DNA of 64,000 nucleotides from DASVEE01 sp036380735 (GCA_036380735.1 DASVEE010000020.1:1-64000); one strand, 5' to 3'. Counted from the stretch's first letter, positions 1 through 10,400 are shown. The notes: generated by a model from the sequence alone, not told the origin. Made by a program: numbers and translations.

Positions 1-340
1 TGCGCAGCTCGAGGATTCCAGTGCGCAGCTCGAGGATTCCAGTGCGCAGCTCGAGGATTCCAGTGCGCAGCTCGAGGATTCCAGTGCGCAGCTCGAGGAT
101 TCCAGTGCGCAGCTCGCGGATTCCGGTGCGCAGCTCGAGGATTCCAGTGCGCAGCTCGAGGATTCCAGTGCGCAGCTCGAGGACTCCGGTCCGCAGCTCG
201 AGGATTCCAGTGCGCAGCTCGCGGATTCCAGTGCGCAGCTCGCGGATTCCAGTGCGCAGCTCGCGGATTCCGGTCCGCAGCTCGAGGATTCCAGTCGGGC
301 GCTCGAAGATTCCAGTCGGGCGCTCGCGGTGTCCGTCGGG
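1..340. repeat. 21-bp minisatellite, about 16 units
   Basis: Head-to-tail 21-bp units (GCGCAGCTCGAGGATTCCAGT, minus variation) begin at the window edge and decay after about 300. Variant sites are few: GAG/GCG, CCA/CCG, GTG/GTC and one ATT/ACT. Because 21 is a multiple of 3, every forward frame is open: one reads a heptad RSSRIPV from a GTG at 21, another reads QLEDSSA from the window edge to a stop at 392-394. The second resembles the C-terminal end of a heptad-repeat protein starting upstream; the first is the frame in which most variation is silent. No start with a ribosome site is visible, so I annotate the DNA repeat rather than a gene. Confidence 0.9.
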
Positions 341-474
341 CGCTCGAGGTGCCCGGTCGGACATTCGAGGTGTCCCGGGCGGGTTGGATTCTGAGGCGCC
401 GGCAGGATAGCATTCGCCTTCGGCCTCACCACGCCGGCGGTGACCCAGCGCTTACGGGCATCGACTGGTCGAAT

Positions 475-543
475 GCAGCTCTCAGGTCTCAGCTCTTCAA
501 GGGCGGGTGGGCCTCAGAGCCAAGACCTGAGAGCTAAAAGCTG
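475..543. repeat. Heptamer-unit hairpin (7-bp family, CAGCTCT type)
   Basis: The 5' arm holds CAGCTCT, CAGGTCT, CAGCTCT in tandem. The 3' arm carries the complement, with a perfect 13-bp pairing between 477-489 and 523-535 across a 33-bp loop. The architecture (7-bp units, T-rich 5' arm, placed just before a start codon) matches the CGGTTTT/CCGTTGT hairpins elsewhere in the window, although the unit sequence differs. It lies 16 bases before the GTG of the E1 gene. Apart from this hairpin and the 21-bp repeat, nothing is recognised between 341 and 558. Confidence 0.7.
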
Positions 544-558
544 ATACGGAGACCAGAC

Positions 559-2961
559 GTGCCTGAGCAGATCGAACAGACGCGGACGCAGTTCACCCGC
601 GAAAGCATCATTGAGGACTATCGCGTCGCCACGCGCAGCCGGCAGGCGAGCCTGCTCGGCCGACGCGAAGTGCTGACCGGGAAAGCGAAGTTCGGCATCT
701 TCGGCGACGGGAAGGAGATCGCGCAACTCGCCTGGGCTCGCGCCTTCCGCAAGGGCGACTGGCGCTCCGGCTACTACCGCGACCAGACGTTCATGCTCGC
801 CCTCGGCGCCGGCTCCCTCGACGAGTTCTTCGCCCAGCTCTACGCCGACGCCGACGTCTCGCACGATCCCTGGTCCGGCGGCCGCTCCATGAACTCCCAC
901 TTCGCCTCGCGTCTCCTCGACGAGCAGGGGCGCTGGAAGCCGCAGACCGAGACCTACAACACCTCTGCCGACATGTCGCCGACCGGCGGCCAGATGCCGC
1001 GTCTCGTCGGCCTCGGCTGGGCCTCCAAGCTCTATCGCGAGATCGCCGAGCTGCGCGAGCGCACCGAGTTCTCCCGCCACGGCGACGAGATCGCCTGGGG
1101 CACGATCGGCAACGCGTCGACCGCCGAGGGGATGTTCTGGGAGTCGATCAACGCCGCGGGCGTACTGCAGATCCCGATGATCGTCTCCATCTGGGACGAC
1201 GGTTACGGCATCTCCGTCCCGAACGAGCATCAGATCACCAAGGGTGACCTCAGCGAGCTGCTCAAAGGCTTCCAGCGCGAGCCGAAAACCAAGGCCGGCT
1301 TCGACATCTACACCGTCAAAGGGTGGGACTACGCGGCACTCTGCGAGACGTACATCCACGCCGCGACGATCTCGCGGATGGAGCACGTCCCCGCGATCAT
1401 TCACGTCATCGAGATCACCCAGCCGCAGGGGCATTCGACCTCCGGCTCGCACGAGCGCTACAAGTCGAAAGAGCGCCTCGAGTGGGAAGTCGTGTTCGAC
1501 GGCATCAGGAAGATGCGCGAGTGGATGATCGCGCAGGGGATCGCCACCGCCGACGAGCTCGACGCGTTCGAGAAGGAAGACACGCAGCTCGTGCGCGACG
1601 CACAGCGCCGCGCGTGGGAAGCGTACCGCGCGCCGATCGATGCCGACGTCAAGAAGGCGGTGAGCTTTCTCGACCAGCTCGCGGCCTCCTCGTCGAAGAA
1701 GCAAGAGCTCGAACAGATCCGCGGTGAGCTCGCCCGCATCCAGGCGCCGTTCCGCCGCGATGCGATGCGCTCGCTCGCGTCGGCACTCGTCATCGCCCGC
1801 GATGCGAAGGTGCCGGAAGAGTTGCACGCCTGGCGCAACGAACAGGAGCGCGCCGGCGACGCGCGTTTCGGCAAGCATCTGCACAGCGAGACAGAGGAAG
1901 CGGCGCTGCGCATCGAAGTCGTCGATGCCGTCTATCCGGACGACGCGCCGACGCTCAACGGCTACGAGATCATCAACCACGCGTTCGACCACGCGCTCCG
2001 GCGCGAGCCGCGGCTCATCATCTTCGGCGAGGACGTCGGCAAGCTCGGCGACGTCAACCAGGGCTGCCTCGGGCTGCAGGACAAGTACGGCGTCGCCCGC
2101 GTCGGCGACACCGGCATCCGCGAGTGCACCATCCTCGGGCAGGCCATCGGCGCCGCGCTGCGCGGCCTCCGTCCGATCGCCGAGATCCAGTACCTCGACT
2201 ACATCCTCTATGCGCTGCAGATCATGTCGGACGATCTGGCAACCACGCGCTGGCGCTCCGCCGGCGGCCAGAAGGCGCCGGTCATCGTCCGCACGCGCGG
2301 CCATCGCCTCGAAGGCATCTGGCACTCCGGCTCACCGATGGCCGGCATCATCAACCTCGTGCGCGGCATCCACGTCTGCGTGCCGCGCAACATGACGCAG
2401 GCCGCCGGCTTTTACAACACGCTGCTCCGCTCCGATGACCCGGGCATCGTCGTCGAGGTGCTGAACGCCTACCGTACGAAGGAGAAGCTGCCGTCGAACA
2501 TCGCGGAGATGACGGTGCCGCTGGGCGTGCCGGAGGTGCTGCGCGAGGGGAGTGACGTGACGCTGGTGTCGTACGGCGCGACGCTTCGCATTGTGATCGA
2601 AGCGGCGGAGCTGCTCGCGCAGGTCGGCGTCGAGGCGGAAGTGATCGACGTCCAGACGCTGCTGCCGTTCGACGTCCGCGGCATCATTGCCGAGTCGGTG
2701 CGCAAGACGAATCGCGTCGCCTTCATCGACGAAGACGTCCCGGGCGGTACGACCGCATACATGCTGCAGCAGGTGCTCGAGCGCGACCGCGCGTACGAGT
2801 GGCTGGACTCGGAGCCGCGCACGATTGCCTCGAAGGAGCACCGCCCCGCGTACGGCTCGGACGGCGATTACTGGTCCAAGCCCAACCGCGAAACCATCTT
2901 CAACAGCGTGTACGCGCTGATGACCGAGGCGATGCCGAAGAAGTATCCGAAGATCTGGTAG
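559..2961 (+). CDS. Fused 2-oxoacid dehydrogenase E1 alpha/beta (thiamine diphosphate-dependent)
   Basis: 800 residues. The first about 400 are an E1-alpha domain (GYYRDQT, then the diphosphate-binding stretch GTIGNASTAEGMFWE with WDDGYGIS). The second half is an E1-beta domain (FGEDVGKLGDVNQG, IRECTILGQAIGAALRGLRP, GHRLEGIWHSGSP). E1 decarboxylates a 2-oxoacid and acylates the lipoyl group of E2. The fused order and sequence resemble branched-chain or pyruvate-type E1 enzymes; the substrate cannot be read from the sequence. The GTG start at 559 is chosen because CGGAG (547-551) lies 7 bases upstream. No E2 or E3 gene is nearby, so the partners must be encoded elsewhere. Confidence 0.9.
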   Translation: MPEQIEQTRTQFTRESIIEDYRVATRSRQASLLGRREVLTGKAKFGIFGDGKEIAQLAWARAFRKGDWRSGYYRDQTFMLALGAGSLDEFFAQLYADADVSHDPWSGGRSMNSHFASRLLDEQGRWKPQTETYNTSADMSPTGGQMPRLVGLGWASKLYREIAELRERTEFSRHGDEIAWGTIGNASTAEGMFWESINAAGVLQIPMIVSIWDDGYGISVPNEHQITKGDLSELLKGFQREPKTKAGFDIYTVKGWDYAALCETYIHAATISRMEHVPAIIHVIEITQPQGHSTSGSHERYKSKERLEWEVVFDGIRKMREWMIAQGIATADELDAFEKEDTQLVRDAQRRAWEAYRAPIDADVKKAVSFLDQLAASSSKKQELEQIRGELARIQAPFRRDAMRSLASALVIARDAKVPEELHAWRNEQERAGDARFGKHLHSETEEAALRIEVVDAVYPDDAPTLNGYEIINHAFDHALRREPRLIIFGEDVGKLGDVNQGCLGLQDKYGVARVGDTGIRECTILGQAIGAALRGLRPIAEIQYLDYILYALQIMSDDLATTRWRSAGGQKAPVIVRTRGHRLEGIWHSGSPMAGIINLVRGIHVCVPRNMTQAAGFYNTLLRSDDPGIVVEVLNAYRTKEKLPSNIAEMTVPLGVPEVLREGSDVTLVSYGATLRIVIEAAELLAQVGVEAEVIDVQTLLPFDVRGIIAESVRKTNRVAFIDEDVPGGTTAYMLQQVLERDRAYEWLDSEPRTIASKEHRPAYGSDGDYWSKPNRETIFNSVYALMTEAMPKKYPKIW

Positions 2962-3283
2962 GGCTACAGGGACCGATAGGACCTATAGACGGATAGGACC
3001 AACGCGCTGGGCGCACGCTGCGCTCCGTGGGCACATGCAGGCGAGACGCCGGCGTTCCTAAAAGCGCTGCGCGCTCCGGTGGTTTTAAGGAACGCCGGCG
3101 TCCCGCCGGCTGGCCTGCGGGCGTCTCGCCCGCACGCGTACCCGTGCAGTCTCCTGATTGCGCCGCACCGTGGTGAATCGCGCGCCGCGTAACCGCGCTG
3201 CCGGGTGCTAAGGACAGACGGGCCCGGTGGGGTCCCAGCTGTCCTATTCGTCCCATTCGTCCTATCGGTCCTATCGTTTCCCT
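2962..3283. repeat. Composite intergenic element: 9-bp repeat arms enclosing GC palindromes
   Basis: This gap between convergent genes holds no gene. A 5' arm of 9-bp units (2969-3000, GATAGGACCTATAGACGG type) pairs with an inverted arm at 3240-3282 (GTCCTATTCG type). Between them lie an inverted repeat around ACGCCGGCGTTCCT (about 3047-3062 with 3085-3105, AAGGAACGCCGGCGT) and the hairpin GCGGGCGTCTCGCCCGC (3118-3134). The whole unit sits where both flanking transcripts end, so a role in termination or 3'-end protection is plausible. It has the same plan as the elements at 17849-18237 and 23355-23862. Confidence 0.75.
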
Positions 3284-6200
3284 CTACTTGGGCCCCACGA
3301 TGCGCCAGCCGCCATCCGGTTCGGTCGGCAGGTTCACCGTTCCCTTGTACACGCCGCCGGGGGCCAGCCACACCATGTTCTCGCCGGTGGCGTTGTTACG
3401 CCAGAGGATGTCGCCCAGGCCGCTGCGGTCGACGTCGAAGATCGCGGCCAGCTCCATGTTCGGGTCGGTGACCACGCCGAGCTGCGTCGTGCTGGTCATC
3501 TGGGTGCCGGCCATGAACCAGAGGACCACGCGGCCGTCGTTCACGTTGTGCCACACCAGCTCGTTCCAGAGGTCGGGGTTGAAGAGGCCGGAGCCGCGCG
3601 CCGTCCAGGTCTGCGACACCACGGTCGACAGCGTCGTGGTGCTGGCCAGCGTGGTGCCGTCCATCCGCCAGAGAATGTTCGAGCCCGTCGTGCCGTGACG
3701 CCAGCCGACGTCGGCGCCGCCGTCGTTCTCGTAGTCGAAGACGGTGTACGCCTTCCACTGCAGATCGGCCACCGTCTTCATCGGCAGCGTCGCGCCGTAG
3801 CTGGTGCCGAGGAGGGACCAGACGCGGTTCTCACCGGTGGCGTTGTTGCGCCACATGATGTCCTGCAGGCCGTCCTTGGTGAAGTCACCGACGCCGACGA
3901 TGTACCAGGCCAGTCCCGGCTCGGACGGCAGGTCGATCGACGCGAGCAGCGTCGTCCCCTGCATCCGCCAGATGCGCATGCGGCCGTCGACCGCGTGGCG
4001 CCAGAGCAGGTCCTGCCAGCCGTCACCGTCGAAGTCGCCGCGGATGTGCGTGCCGTACTGCGTGATCGTCACCGGCTGTCCGGCGATCGTGATCGTGCCG
4101 GTGCGGCTGCGGTTCGTGCCGTTCGCGGCGACGTTGAAGCCGACGTTGCCGTTCCCGCTGCCGCTGCTGTTCGTCAGCGTGATCCAGCTCGCGTTCGATG
4201 TGGCCGTCCATCCGGAGCATGACGTCACGCCGATCGACCCCGCGCCGCCGGTGCGGGTGAACACCTGCGGCGTATTCGCCACCGTCGTGCTGCAGTCGTT
4301 CGTCTGCGTGACCGAAACGCGGTTGCGGGCCACGGTGACGGAGCCGCTGCGTGCCGTGCCGCTGCTCGGCGCGATCGTCACCGACACGCTGCCGGAGCCC
4401 TGCCCCGCAGCCGGCGAGAAGGTGATCCACGTCGCTGACGTCGACACGCTCCAGAAGCAGAGCTCCGACGACGGCGTGACCTGCACGGTGCGCGTGCCGC
4501 CCGACGCGCCGACGGTGAGGCTCAGCGGCGACGCGGTATACGTGCAGCCGTTGCTCTGGTCGATCGTCAGATAGTTGTTGCCGACCTGAATGCGTCCGCT
4601 GCGCGCCGGCCCGACGTTCGGGGCCACGGAGTAGCCGATCGTCGCCGCGCCGGTGCCGCTCGACGCGGTCGTCAGCGTGATCCACGGGACGTTCGGGACG
4701 GCGGTCCAGGGACAGCCCGAACCGGAGGTCAGGGTGAAGCTGCCGCCGCCGCCGCTCGCCGGGTACTGGCTATAGGTCGGGGCGATCGAGTACGTGCAGC
4801 CGCTCTGCTGCGACAGGACGAACGTGCTCTCGCCGATGGTGATGGTGCCGCTGCGCGCCGGCCCATCGTTCGCCGTGTACGCGTAGGTCACGTTGTTGTT
4901 CGTGATGCTCGTCAGAGTGATCCACGGGGTGTTGGACTGCGCGCTGAAGCCGCAGTACGACTGGTACTGCACGGCAATGTCCGCGGAGCCGGCCGACGCA
5001 GCGACCGTCGTCGCCGTCGGCGAGATCAGCGCGAAGCAGTCGCGCTCCGCCGTCGGTCCGGCGAAGCGGCGGAGGATGTTGCGCGTCATCTGCTGCGCCG
5101 CGGGGTTGACCTTGTCCGCTCCCTCGTTCCAGGAGTCGAGACCCCACGCCCACTGGATCGTGCCGGTGGCGAAGACGTGCGCGCCGCCCGGCGCGTCGTA
5201 GATCGTCATGTGCGAGTACTCGGTTTTCCCCGTGTCCTTGTCGACATACGGCGAGTTGCCGAGCCTCACGATGTTGTCCGGCGAGTGCTCGGTCATGTGG
5301 TCGACCTCGTAGCCGAGCAGCTTCGGGAGGCGCGAGCCGGTGACGAGGCCCGTGCCTTCGAACACCCACGGCTGCGTCGTCACGTCGTCGATGATGATGT
5401 CGCCGTTCGTCACCGGGTTGTAGATGTACTCCACGCCGAGGAGCTGCGATTCGGGGCGGTTGACGGGGACCTGCCGGAACTGCTTCGTGATCAGGTGATC
5501 GTTCGCCGGGTCGCCGTCCAGCGCGTACGGATCCTCCGAGTTCGACTTCTCCTTGTAGCTGACGATGGTGCGGTTCGGGACGCCCGTCGCATTCGGCTCG
5601 TAGCGGATCTGCCAGTACGCCGTATTCGCGGAGAAGAAGCCGAGGTCGATGCCGGCGTCGCGCGCGGCCTGCACGTGGTCGAACATCTCCCACGACCAGT
5701 ACTCGTCGTGGCCGATGGAGAGCCAGTCCTGATGGTTGAGCATCAGCGCCGGCCGCTCGTGCGTGTCGACGTTCGTGTGATACGTGACGTCGTAGCCCTC
5801 ACGCTCCATGAAGCGGAGCATGTTGTACTCCCAGCGATAGAGGAAATCGCCCGTGCCGGAGCCGGTGATGTAGGGGCGGTCCAACGACACCTTGCGCGCC
5901 GCGACCTGGTCCGTGCTGTTGAACGTGTAGAGCGACTTGCCGCCCCAGTTGTTGTACGCCTGATACGTCGTCACGCTGAGCTGGAAGTAGTGGTTCGAGA
6001 AGCGGGCGTCGTCGCGCACGACGAAGATCGTGTACTTGTGCCTGCCGTTCGCGGTCAGCTTCACGAGATAGACGCCGCTGATCCAGTCGTCCGTCGCCGG
6101 AATGCCGAGCACGTGCGGATTCGTCCAGTTGCATTCGACGAGACCGGTGACCGGATCGGGCACGGGGATCGGCTGTGCGGTGCCGGGGAGGGTCACCGGA

Positions 6201-6475
6201 CCGTAGACGCGGCGCGCCCCGGTGCCGCCGTACCACCCCATGCGGAAGACCTGCAGCGTATAGCTCGGGTACGGCGTGTTGACGTAGATGCTGACCGACT
6301 CGCCACGGTTGACGCTCGTGGGCGAGGCGAATCCTTCGACCTCACCATTGGCTTCGAAGCCACCGGTCTTCCATTCGGTCGTTCCCTGGCGGGCATTCTC
6401 GATTTGGATCGGGTTGGAAGCGAACAGACCTGTGGCGATGCAGAAGACGAAAAGCGCAGTGGCGAATGGGCGCAT
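3284..6475 (-). CDS. Secreted protein: DMF-like domain, four BACON domains, FG-GAP repeats
   Basis: 1063 residues with an N-terminal signal peptide (MRPFATALFVFCIATGLFAS). Residues about 20-480 resemble the large-subunit domain of N,N-dimethylformamidase (IYVNTPYPSYTLQVFRMGWY, TYQAYNNWGGKSLY, GHDEYWSWEMFDHV). Four BACON-type domains follow (each with PWITLT or TWITF and ARSGxI motifs), then about five FG-GAP/VCBS-like repeats (GDFDGDGWQDLLWRH, LQDIMWRNNATGENRVW). BACON domains are usually carbohydrate- or mucin-associated and FG-GAP repeats form propellers, so a cell-surface or secreted adhesive or hydrolytic protein is likely. The catalytic activity of the first domain is not established. 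The gene stands alone, 58 bases downstream of fdhD on the same strand. Confidence 0.8.
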   Translation of the reverse strand: MRPFATALFVFCIATGLFASNPIQIENARQGTTEWKTGGFEANGEVEGFASPTSVNRGESVSIYVNTPYPSYTLQVFRMGWYGGTGARRVYGPVTLPGTAQPIPVPDPVTGLVECNWTNPHVLGIPATDDWISGVYLVKLTANGRHKYTIFVVRDDARFSNHYFQLSVTTYQAYNNWGGKSLYTFNSTDQVAARKVSLDRPYITGSGTGDFLYRWEYNMLRFMEREGYDVTYHTNVDTHERPALMLNHQDWLSIGHDEYWSWEMFDHVQAARDAGIDLGFFSANTAYWQIRYEPNATGVPNRTIVSYKEKSNSEDPYALDGDPANDHLITKQFRQVPVNRPESQLLGVEYIYNPVTNGDIIIDDVTTQPWVFEGTGLVTGSRLPKLLGYEVDHMTEHSPDNIVRLGNSPYVDKDTGKTEYSHMTIYDAPGGAHVFATGTIQWAWGLDSWNEGADKVNPAAQQMTRNILRRFAGPTAERDCFALISPTATTVAASAGSADIAVQYQSYCGFSAQSNTPWITLTSITNNNVTYAYTANDGPARSGTITIGESTFVLSQQSGCTYSIAPTYSQYPASGGGGSFTLTSGSGCPWTAVPNVPWITLTTASSGTGAATIGYSVAPNVGPARSGRIQVGNNYLTIDQSNGCTYTASPLSLTVGASGGTRTVQVTPSSELCFWSVSTSATWITFSPAAGQGSGSVSVTIAPSSGTARSGSVTVARNRVSVTQTNDCSTTVANTPQVFTRTGGAGSIGVTSCSGWTATSNASWITLTNSSGSGNGNVGFNVAANGTNRSRTGTITIAGQPVTITQYGTHIRGDFDGDGWQDLLWRHAVDGRMRIWRMQGTTLLASIDLPSEPGLAWYIVGVGDFTKDGLQDIMWRNNATGENRVWSLLGTSYGATLPMKTVADLQWKAYTVFDYENDGGADVGWRHGTTGSNILWRMDGTTLASTTTLSTVVSQTWTARGSGLFNPDLWNELVWHNVNDGRVVLWFMAGTQMTSTTQLGVVTDPNMELAAIFDVDRSGLGDILWRNNATGENMVWLAPGGVYKGTVNLPTEPDGGWRIVGPK

Positions 6476-6533
6476 GCTCTCTCTCTGGGCTGGGGCGGCG
6501 CGGATTGTGTGGAACGGCTGAGCGTACTACCTG

Positions 6534-7316
6534 TCAGGCGCCAAATTCACGCGCTATGCCATGTACGCCCGCGTACACATTGAAGCGGCGATCGCGGACG
6601 AAGCCGAGGAGCGTCATGTTGAATTCGCGTGCGAGCTCGACCGCGAGCGTCGACGGTGCACCCACCGCGGCGAGCATCGGGATGCCGGCCACCGCCGCTT
6701 TCTGCACGATCTCGAAGCCGGCGCGGCCGCTGACGAAGAGCACGTGCGCGTCGAGCTTCACTCCTTCGCGCCAGTAGGAGCCGATCACCTTGTCCACGGC
6801 GTTGTGGCGCCCGACATCTTCGCGCGTGCGGAGCAGCTCGCCATGCGCATCGAAGATGCCCGCGGCGTGAATGCCGCCGGTGGCCGCGAACTGCGTTTGC
6901 GCCGCGCGCAACAGCTCCGGCATCGCGTGGATGCGCTCGGCAGACATCGCGAGCGGCCGCTCGATCGGCGGCGCCTGCACGCGCAGCGCGTCGATCGAGG
7001 CCTTGCCGCACACACCGCAGGATGACGTCGAGTAGAAGTGCCGCTGCAGACGCTGCCAGTCGATGCGGACGCCATCCTTCAGCGCGACGCGCACCACGTT
7101 CGGCGAGCCCCAGTGGCGCATCCCGTCGAGATCGGCTGCGCTCTGCAGAATCCCCTCGGTGAACAGGAACCCAGCCGCCAGATCGAAGTCCTCGCCCGGC
7201 GTGCGCATCGTGACGGAGAGCGGCTTGTCGCCGAGGCGGATCTCCAGCGGTTCTTCGACGACGACGTCGTCGGTGGTCTGCGCCGCGTGGTCTCCGTAGA
7301 TGCGGGTGATGTCCAC
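6534..7316 (-). CDS. fdhD: Formate dehydrogenase accessory sulfurtransferase FdhD
   Basis: 260 residues from a GTG at 7316 (VDITRIYGD). FdhD transfers sulfur from a cysteine desulfurase to the molybdenum or tungsten cofactor of formate dehydrogenase, a step needed for activity. Family hallmarks are present: the CGVCG motif (SSCGVCGKASID), EEPLEIRL, PGEDFDLAAGFLFTEGI, GGIHAAG, REDVGRHNAVDKVIG and VSGRAGFEIVQKA. The frame stays open upstream to 7421, but that extension would run through a CCGTTGT heptamer hairpin, so the internal GTG is preferred. It is divergent from the catalytic subunit gene it serves. No fdhE is seen here. Confidence 0.93.
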   Translation of the reverse strand: MDITRIYGDHAAQTTDDVVVEEPLEIRLGDKPLSVTMRTPGEDFDLAAGFLFTEGILQSAADLDGMRHWGSPNVVRVALKDGVRIDWQRLQRHFYSTSSCGVCGKASIDALRVQAPPIERPLAMSAERIHAMPELLRAAQTQFAATGGIHAAGIFDAHGELLRTREDVGRHNAVDKVIGSYWREGVKLDAHVLFVSGRAGFEIVQKAAVAGIPMLAAVGAPSTLAVELAREFNMTLLGFVRDRRFNVYAGVHGIAREFGA

Positions 7317-7337
7317 GCGCTGGTTATAACCGAAGGG

Positions 7338-7423
7338 AACGTTGTCCGTTGACCGTTGTCCGTTGTTGGTGCTTCCCGGCGTGCAGCGCAGCACGGAAAA
7401 CGGACAACGGCAAACGGACAACG
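7338..7423. repeat. Heptamer-unit hairpin (CCGTTGT type) between fdhD and fdhG
   Basis: The 5' arm has CCGTTGA/CCGTTGT units. The 3' arm reads GGAAAACGGACAACGG and repeats the complement. The inner segment carries GCAGCGCAGCACGG, also seen in other members of the family. It fills the divergent gap and ends 21 bases before the catalytic subunit ATG. Confidence 0.8.
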
Positions 7424-7444
7424 CCCCGCGCTACACTACGCCCC

Positions 7445-10400
7445 ATGCTGGACCTCCTCATGAAATGGCCCCTCGTCCGCCAGCTCCTCGAGGGCAAGGA
7501 CGGCACCGGCCTCGAATCGATGAGTGAGGCCACGCGCAACCTTCGCCCCAGGAACGAAGGGGCGCAGGTCGCGCGCTCCGTCTGCCCCTACTGCGCCGTT
7601 GGCTGCGGGCAGCTCGTCTACCACCGCGGCGACAAGGTCGTCAGCATCGAAGGCGATCCGCAGTCGCCGATCTCGCGCGGTCACCTCTGTCCGAAGGGTG
7701 CGGCCAGCTACGAGCTCGTCACGCACGCCGGCCGCGCCACGAAAGTGAAGTACCGCGCGCCGCGCTCGAAGCAGTGGCAGGAGCTCACGCTCGAGCAAGC
7801 CACGGAGATGGTCGCCGACCGCGTCTGGGAGTCGCGCAACCGCACCTTCGACCCCGAGCACAACCACACCACCGGCGTCGCCCACCTCGGCGGCGCCACG
7901 CTCGACATCGAAGAAAACTACCTCATCAAGAAACTCTTCACCGCCGGACTGGGGATGGTGTGCCTGAGCAATCAGGCGCGCATATGACACAGCTCCACGG
8001 TGCCCGGTCTGGGCACCACCCTCGGGCGCGGCGGCGCCACCACCGCGCAGCAGGACCTCGCCAACAGCGACGCCATCCTCATCATGGGCTCGTCGATGGC
8101 GGAGAACCATCCGGTCGGCTTCCAGTGGGTCATCGAGGCGCGTGAGAAGAACGGCGCGAAGGTCATCCATGTCGATCCACGCTTCACCCGTACGTCCGCG
8201 ATGGCCGACTACTGGCTGCCGCTGCGCGCCGGCAGCGATCTCATTTTTCTCGGCGCGTTGATTCGCTACACGCTCGAAGAGCCGCGCTACTTCCGCGATT
8301 ACGTCGTCGCGTACACCAACGCCTCGGTCATCCTCCGCGAGGATTACGTCGACTCGGAGGAGAACGGCGGCCTGTTCTCCGGCTGGGATCCCGAGACGAA
8401 GAGCTACGACTCCACGACGTGGCTCTACGAAGGCGCGCGGCCGAAGGAGCAGCCGGGGATGCGCGCGAACCGCGGCGGCCAGGAGAAAGACCGCGGCGGC
8501 GAGTCGCAGGACGAGAGCACGCCGCATCGCGACCTCACGCTGCAAAACGAGCGATGTGTTTTTCAGGTGCTGCGCCGGCACTTCGCACGCTACACGCCGG
8601 AGCTCGTCGAGCAGATGTGCGGCATTCCGCGCGACCGTTTCCTCGAGATCGCGGACGTCTTCACGCGCGCCTCCGGTCCCGACAGGACGGGCGCGGTCTG
8701 CTACGCCGTGGGATGGACGCAGCACTCCACCGGCGTGCAGACCATCCGTGCCGCCGCGATCCTGCAACTCCTCCTCGGCAACATCGGCCGTCCCGGCGGC
8801 GGCATCATGGCGCTGCGCGGCCACGCCTCGATCCAGGGCTCCACCGACATCCCGACGCTGTTCGACATCCTGCCCGGCTACCTGCCGATGCCGTCCTCGA
8901 ACGAGCGCGATCTCACCGGCTACCTGAAGCGCCACCAGTCGCCGAAAGGGTGGTGGTACAACATCGACAAGTACGTCATCTCGCTGCTGAAGGCGTACTA
9001 CGGCGACGCCGCCACGCGCGAGAACGACTTCGGCTTCGGGTGGCTGCCGCGACTCACGGGCGATCACTCGTACTTTGGCTACTGGCTCGACATGGCCGAC
9101 GGCAAGCTCGAAGGACTGATCGTGATGGGACAGAACCCCGCGGTCGGCTCGCCGAACGCGAAGCTCGAGCGCGCCGCGCTCGGCAAGCTGCGATGGCTCG
9201 TCGTGCGCGAGCTCGTCGAGACCGAGACCGCCACGTTCTGGGAAGACGATCCGGACAACATCGACACGGAAGTCTTCTTCTTCCCCGCCGCGTCGCACGT
9301 GGAGAAAGACGGCACGTTCACGAACACGCAGCGCCTGCTGCAGTGGCGCGACAAAGCAGTCGAGCCGCCCGGCGACGCCCGCAGCGAGCTGCACTTCATG
9401 GTCGACCTCGGGCGCCGCCTCAAGGCGCGCGCGACGAACGATCCGCGCGACGCCGCGCTGCGCGCGCTGACGTGGGACTACCGCGATGAGGATGCCGAAG
9501 AAGTGCTGCGCGAGATCCATGGCTCGTCGGCGAACCAGGGCACGCCGTCGATCCAGCACTTCGGCGAGCTGAAAAACGACGGCTCCACGTCCTGCGGCTG
9601 CTGGATCTACTCCGGCGTCTTCGCCGGCGGCGTCAACCGCGCGCGGCAGCGCGAGCCGCGCGGCAAGTACGCGCACGGCTGGGGCTACGCGTGGCCACTC
9701 GACCGCCGCATCCTCTACAACCGCGCCTCCGCGCGCCCCGACGGCACGCCGTGGAGCGAACGGAAAGCGCTCGTCTGGTGGGATGCGGAGCAGAAGGAGT
9801 GGGTCGGCCACGACGTCGCCGACTTCACGCGCGGCAAGGCACCCGACTACCGCCCCGGTCCCGAGATGGGCGGCGACGAAGCGCTGCCGGGCGACGCCCC
9901 GTTCATCATGCATCCCGATGGTCTCGGCTGGCTGTTCGTCCCCTCGGGGCTGAAGGATGGTCCGCTGCCCGTGCACTACGAGCCGCTCGAATCGAACACG
10001 CGCAACGTCCTCCATCCGGCGCAGCAGAAGAATCCCGCGGCTCTGTCGCTCGAGCGTCCCGACAATCCGTACGCCGTCTCGCCCGACGCGCGCTTCCCGT
10101 ACGTCCTGACGACGTACCGGCTGACGGAGCATCACACGGCCGGCGGCATGTCGCGCACGCTGTCGCACCTCGCCGAGCTGCAGCCGGAGCTCTTCACCGA
10201 GATCTCGCCGGAGCTCGCGCGCGAAGCCGGCGTCGCCAACGGCGACGTCGTCGAGATCACCACCGCACGCGCCACCATCCGCGCCCGCGCACTGGTCACC
10301 ACGCGCATGCCGTCGCTCGACATCGACGGCAAGCGTGTCCACCAGGTCGGCCTGCCGTACCACTGGGGAGAGAAGGGGCTCGTCACCGGCGCCGTGGTCA

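Noticed and set aside
1..340. CRISPR array
   Set aside because: Units are contiguous with no unique spacers, and no cas gene is present.
514..2325. 603-residue open frame antisense to the E1 gene
   Set aside because: Arises from GC-rich third positions opposite a well-supported gene; composition is Arg/Asp/Glu/Val-biased with no recognisable domain.
7349..7987. Truncated formate dehydrogenase or frameshift pseudogene
   Set aside because: The break is a UGA at the known selenocysteine site with a matching SECIS hairpin, so the gene is intact.
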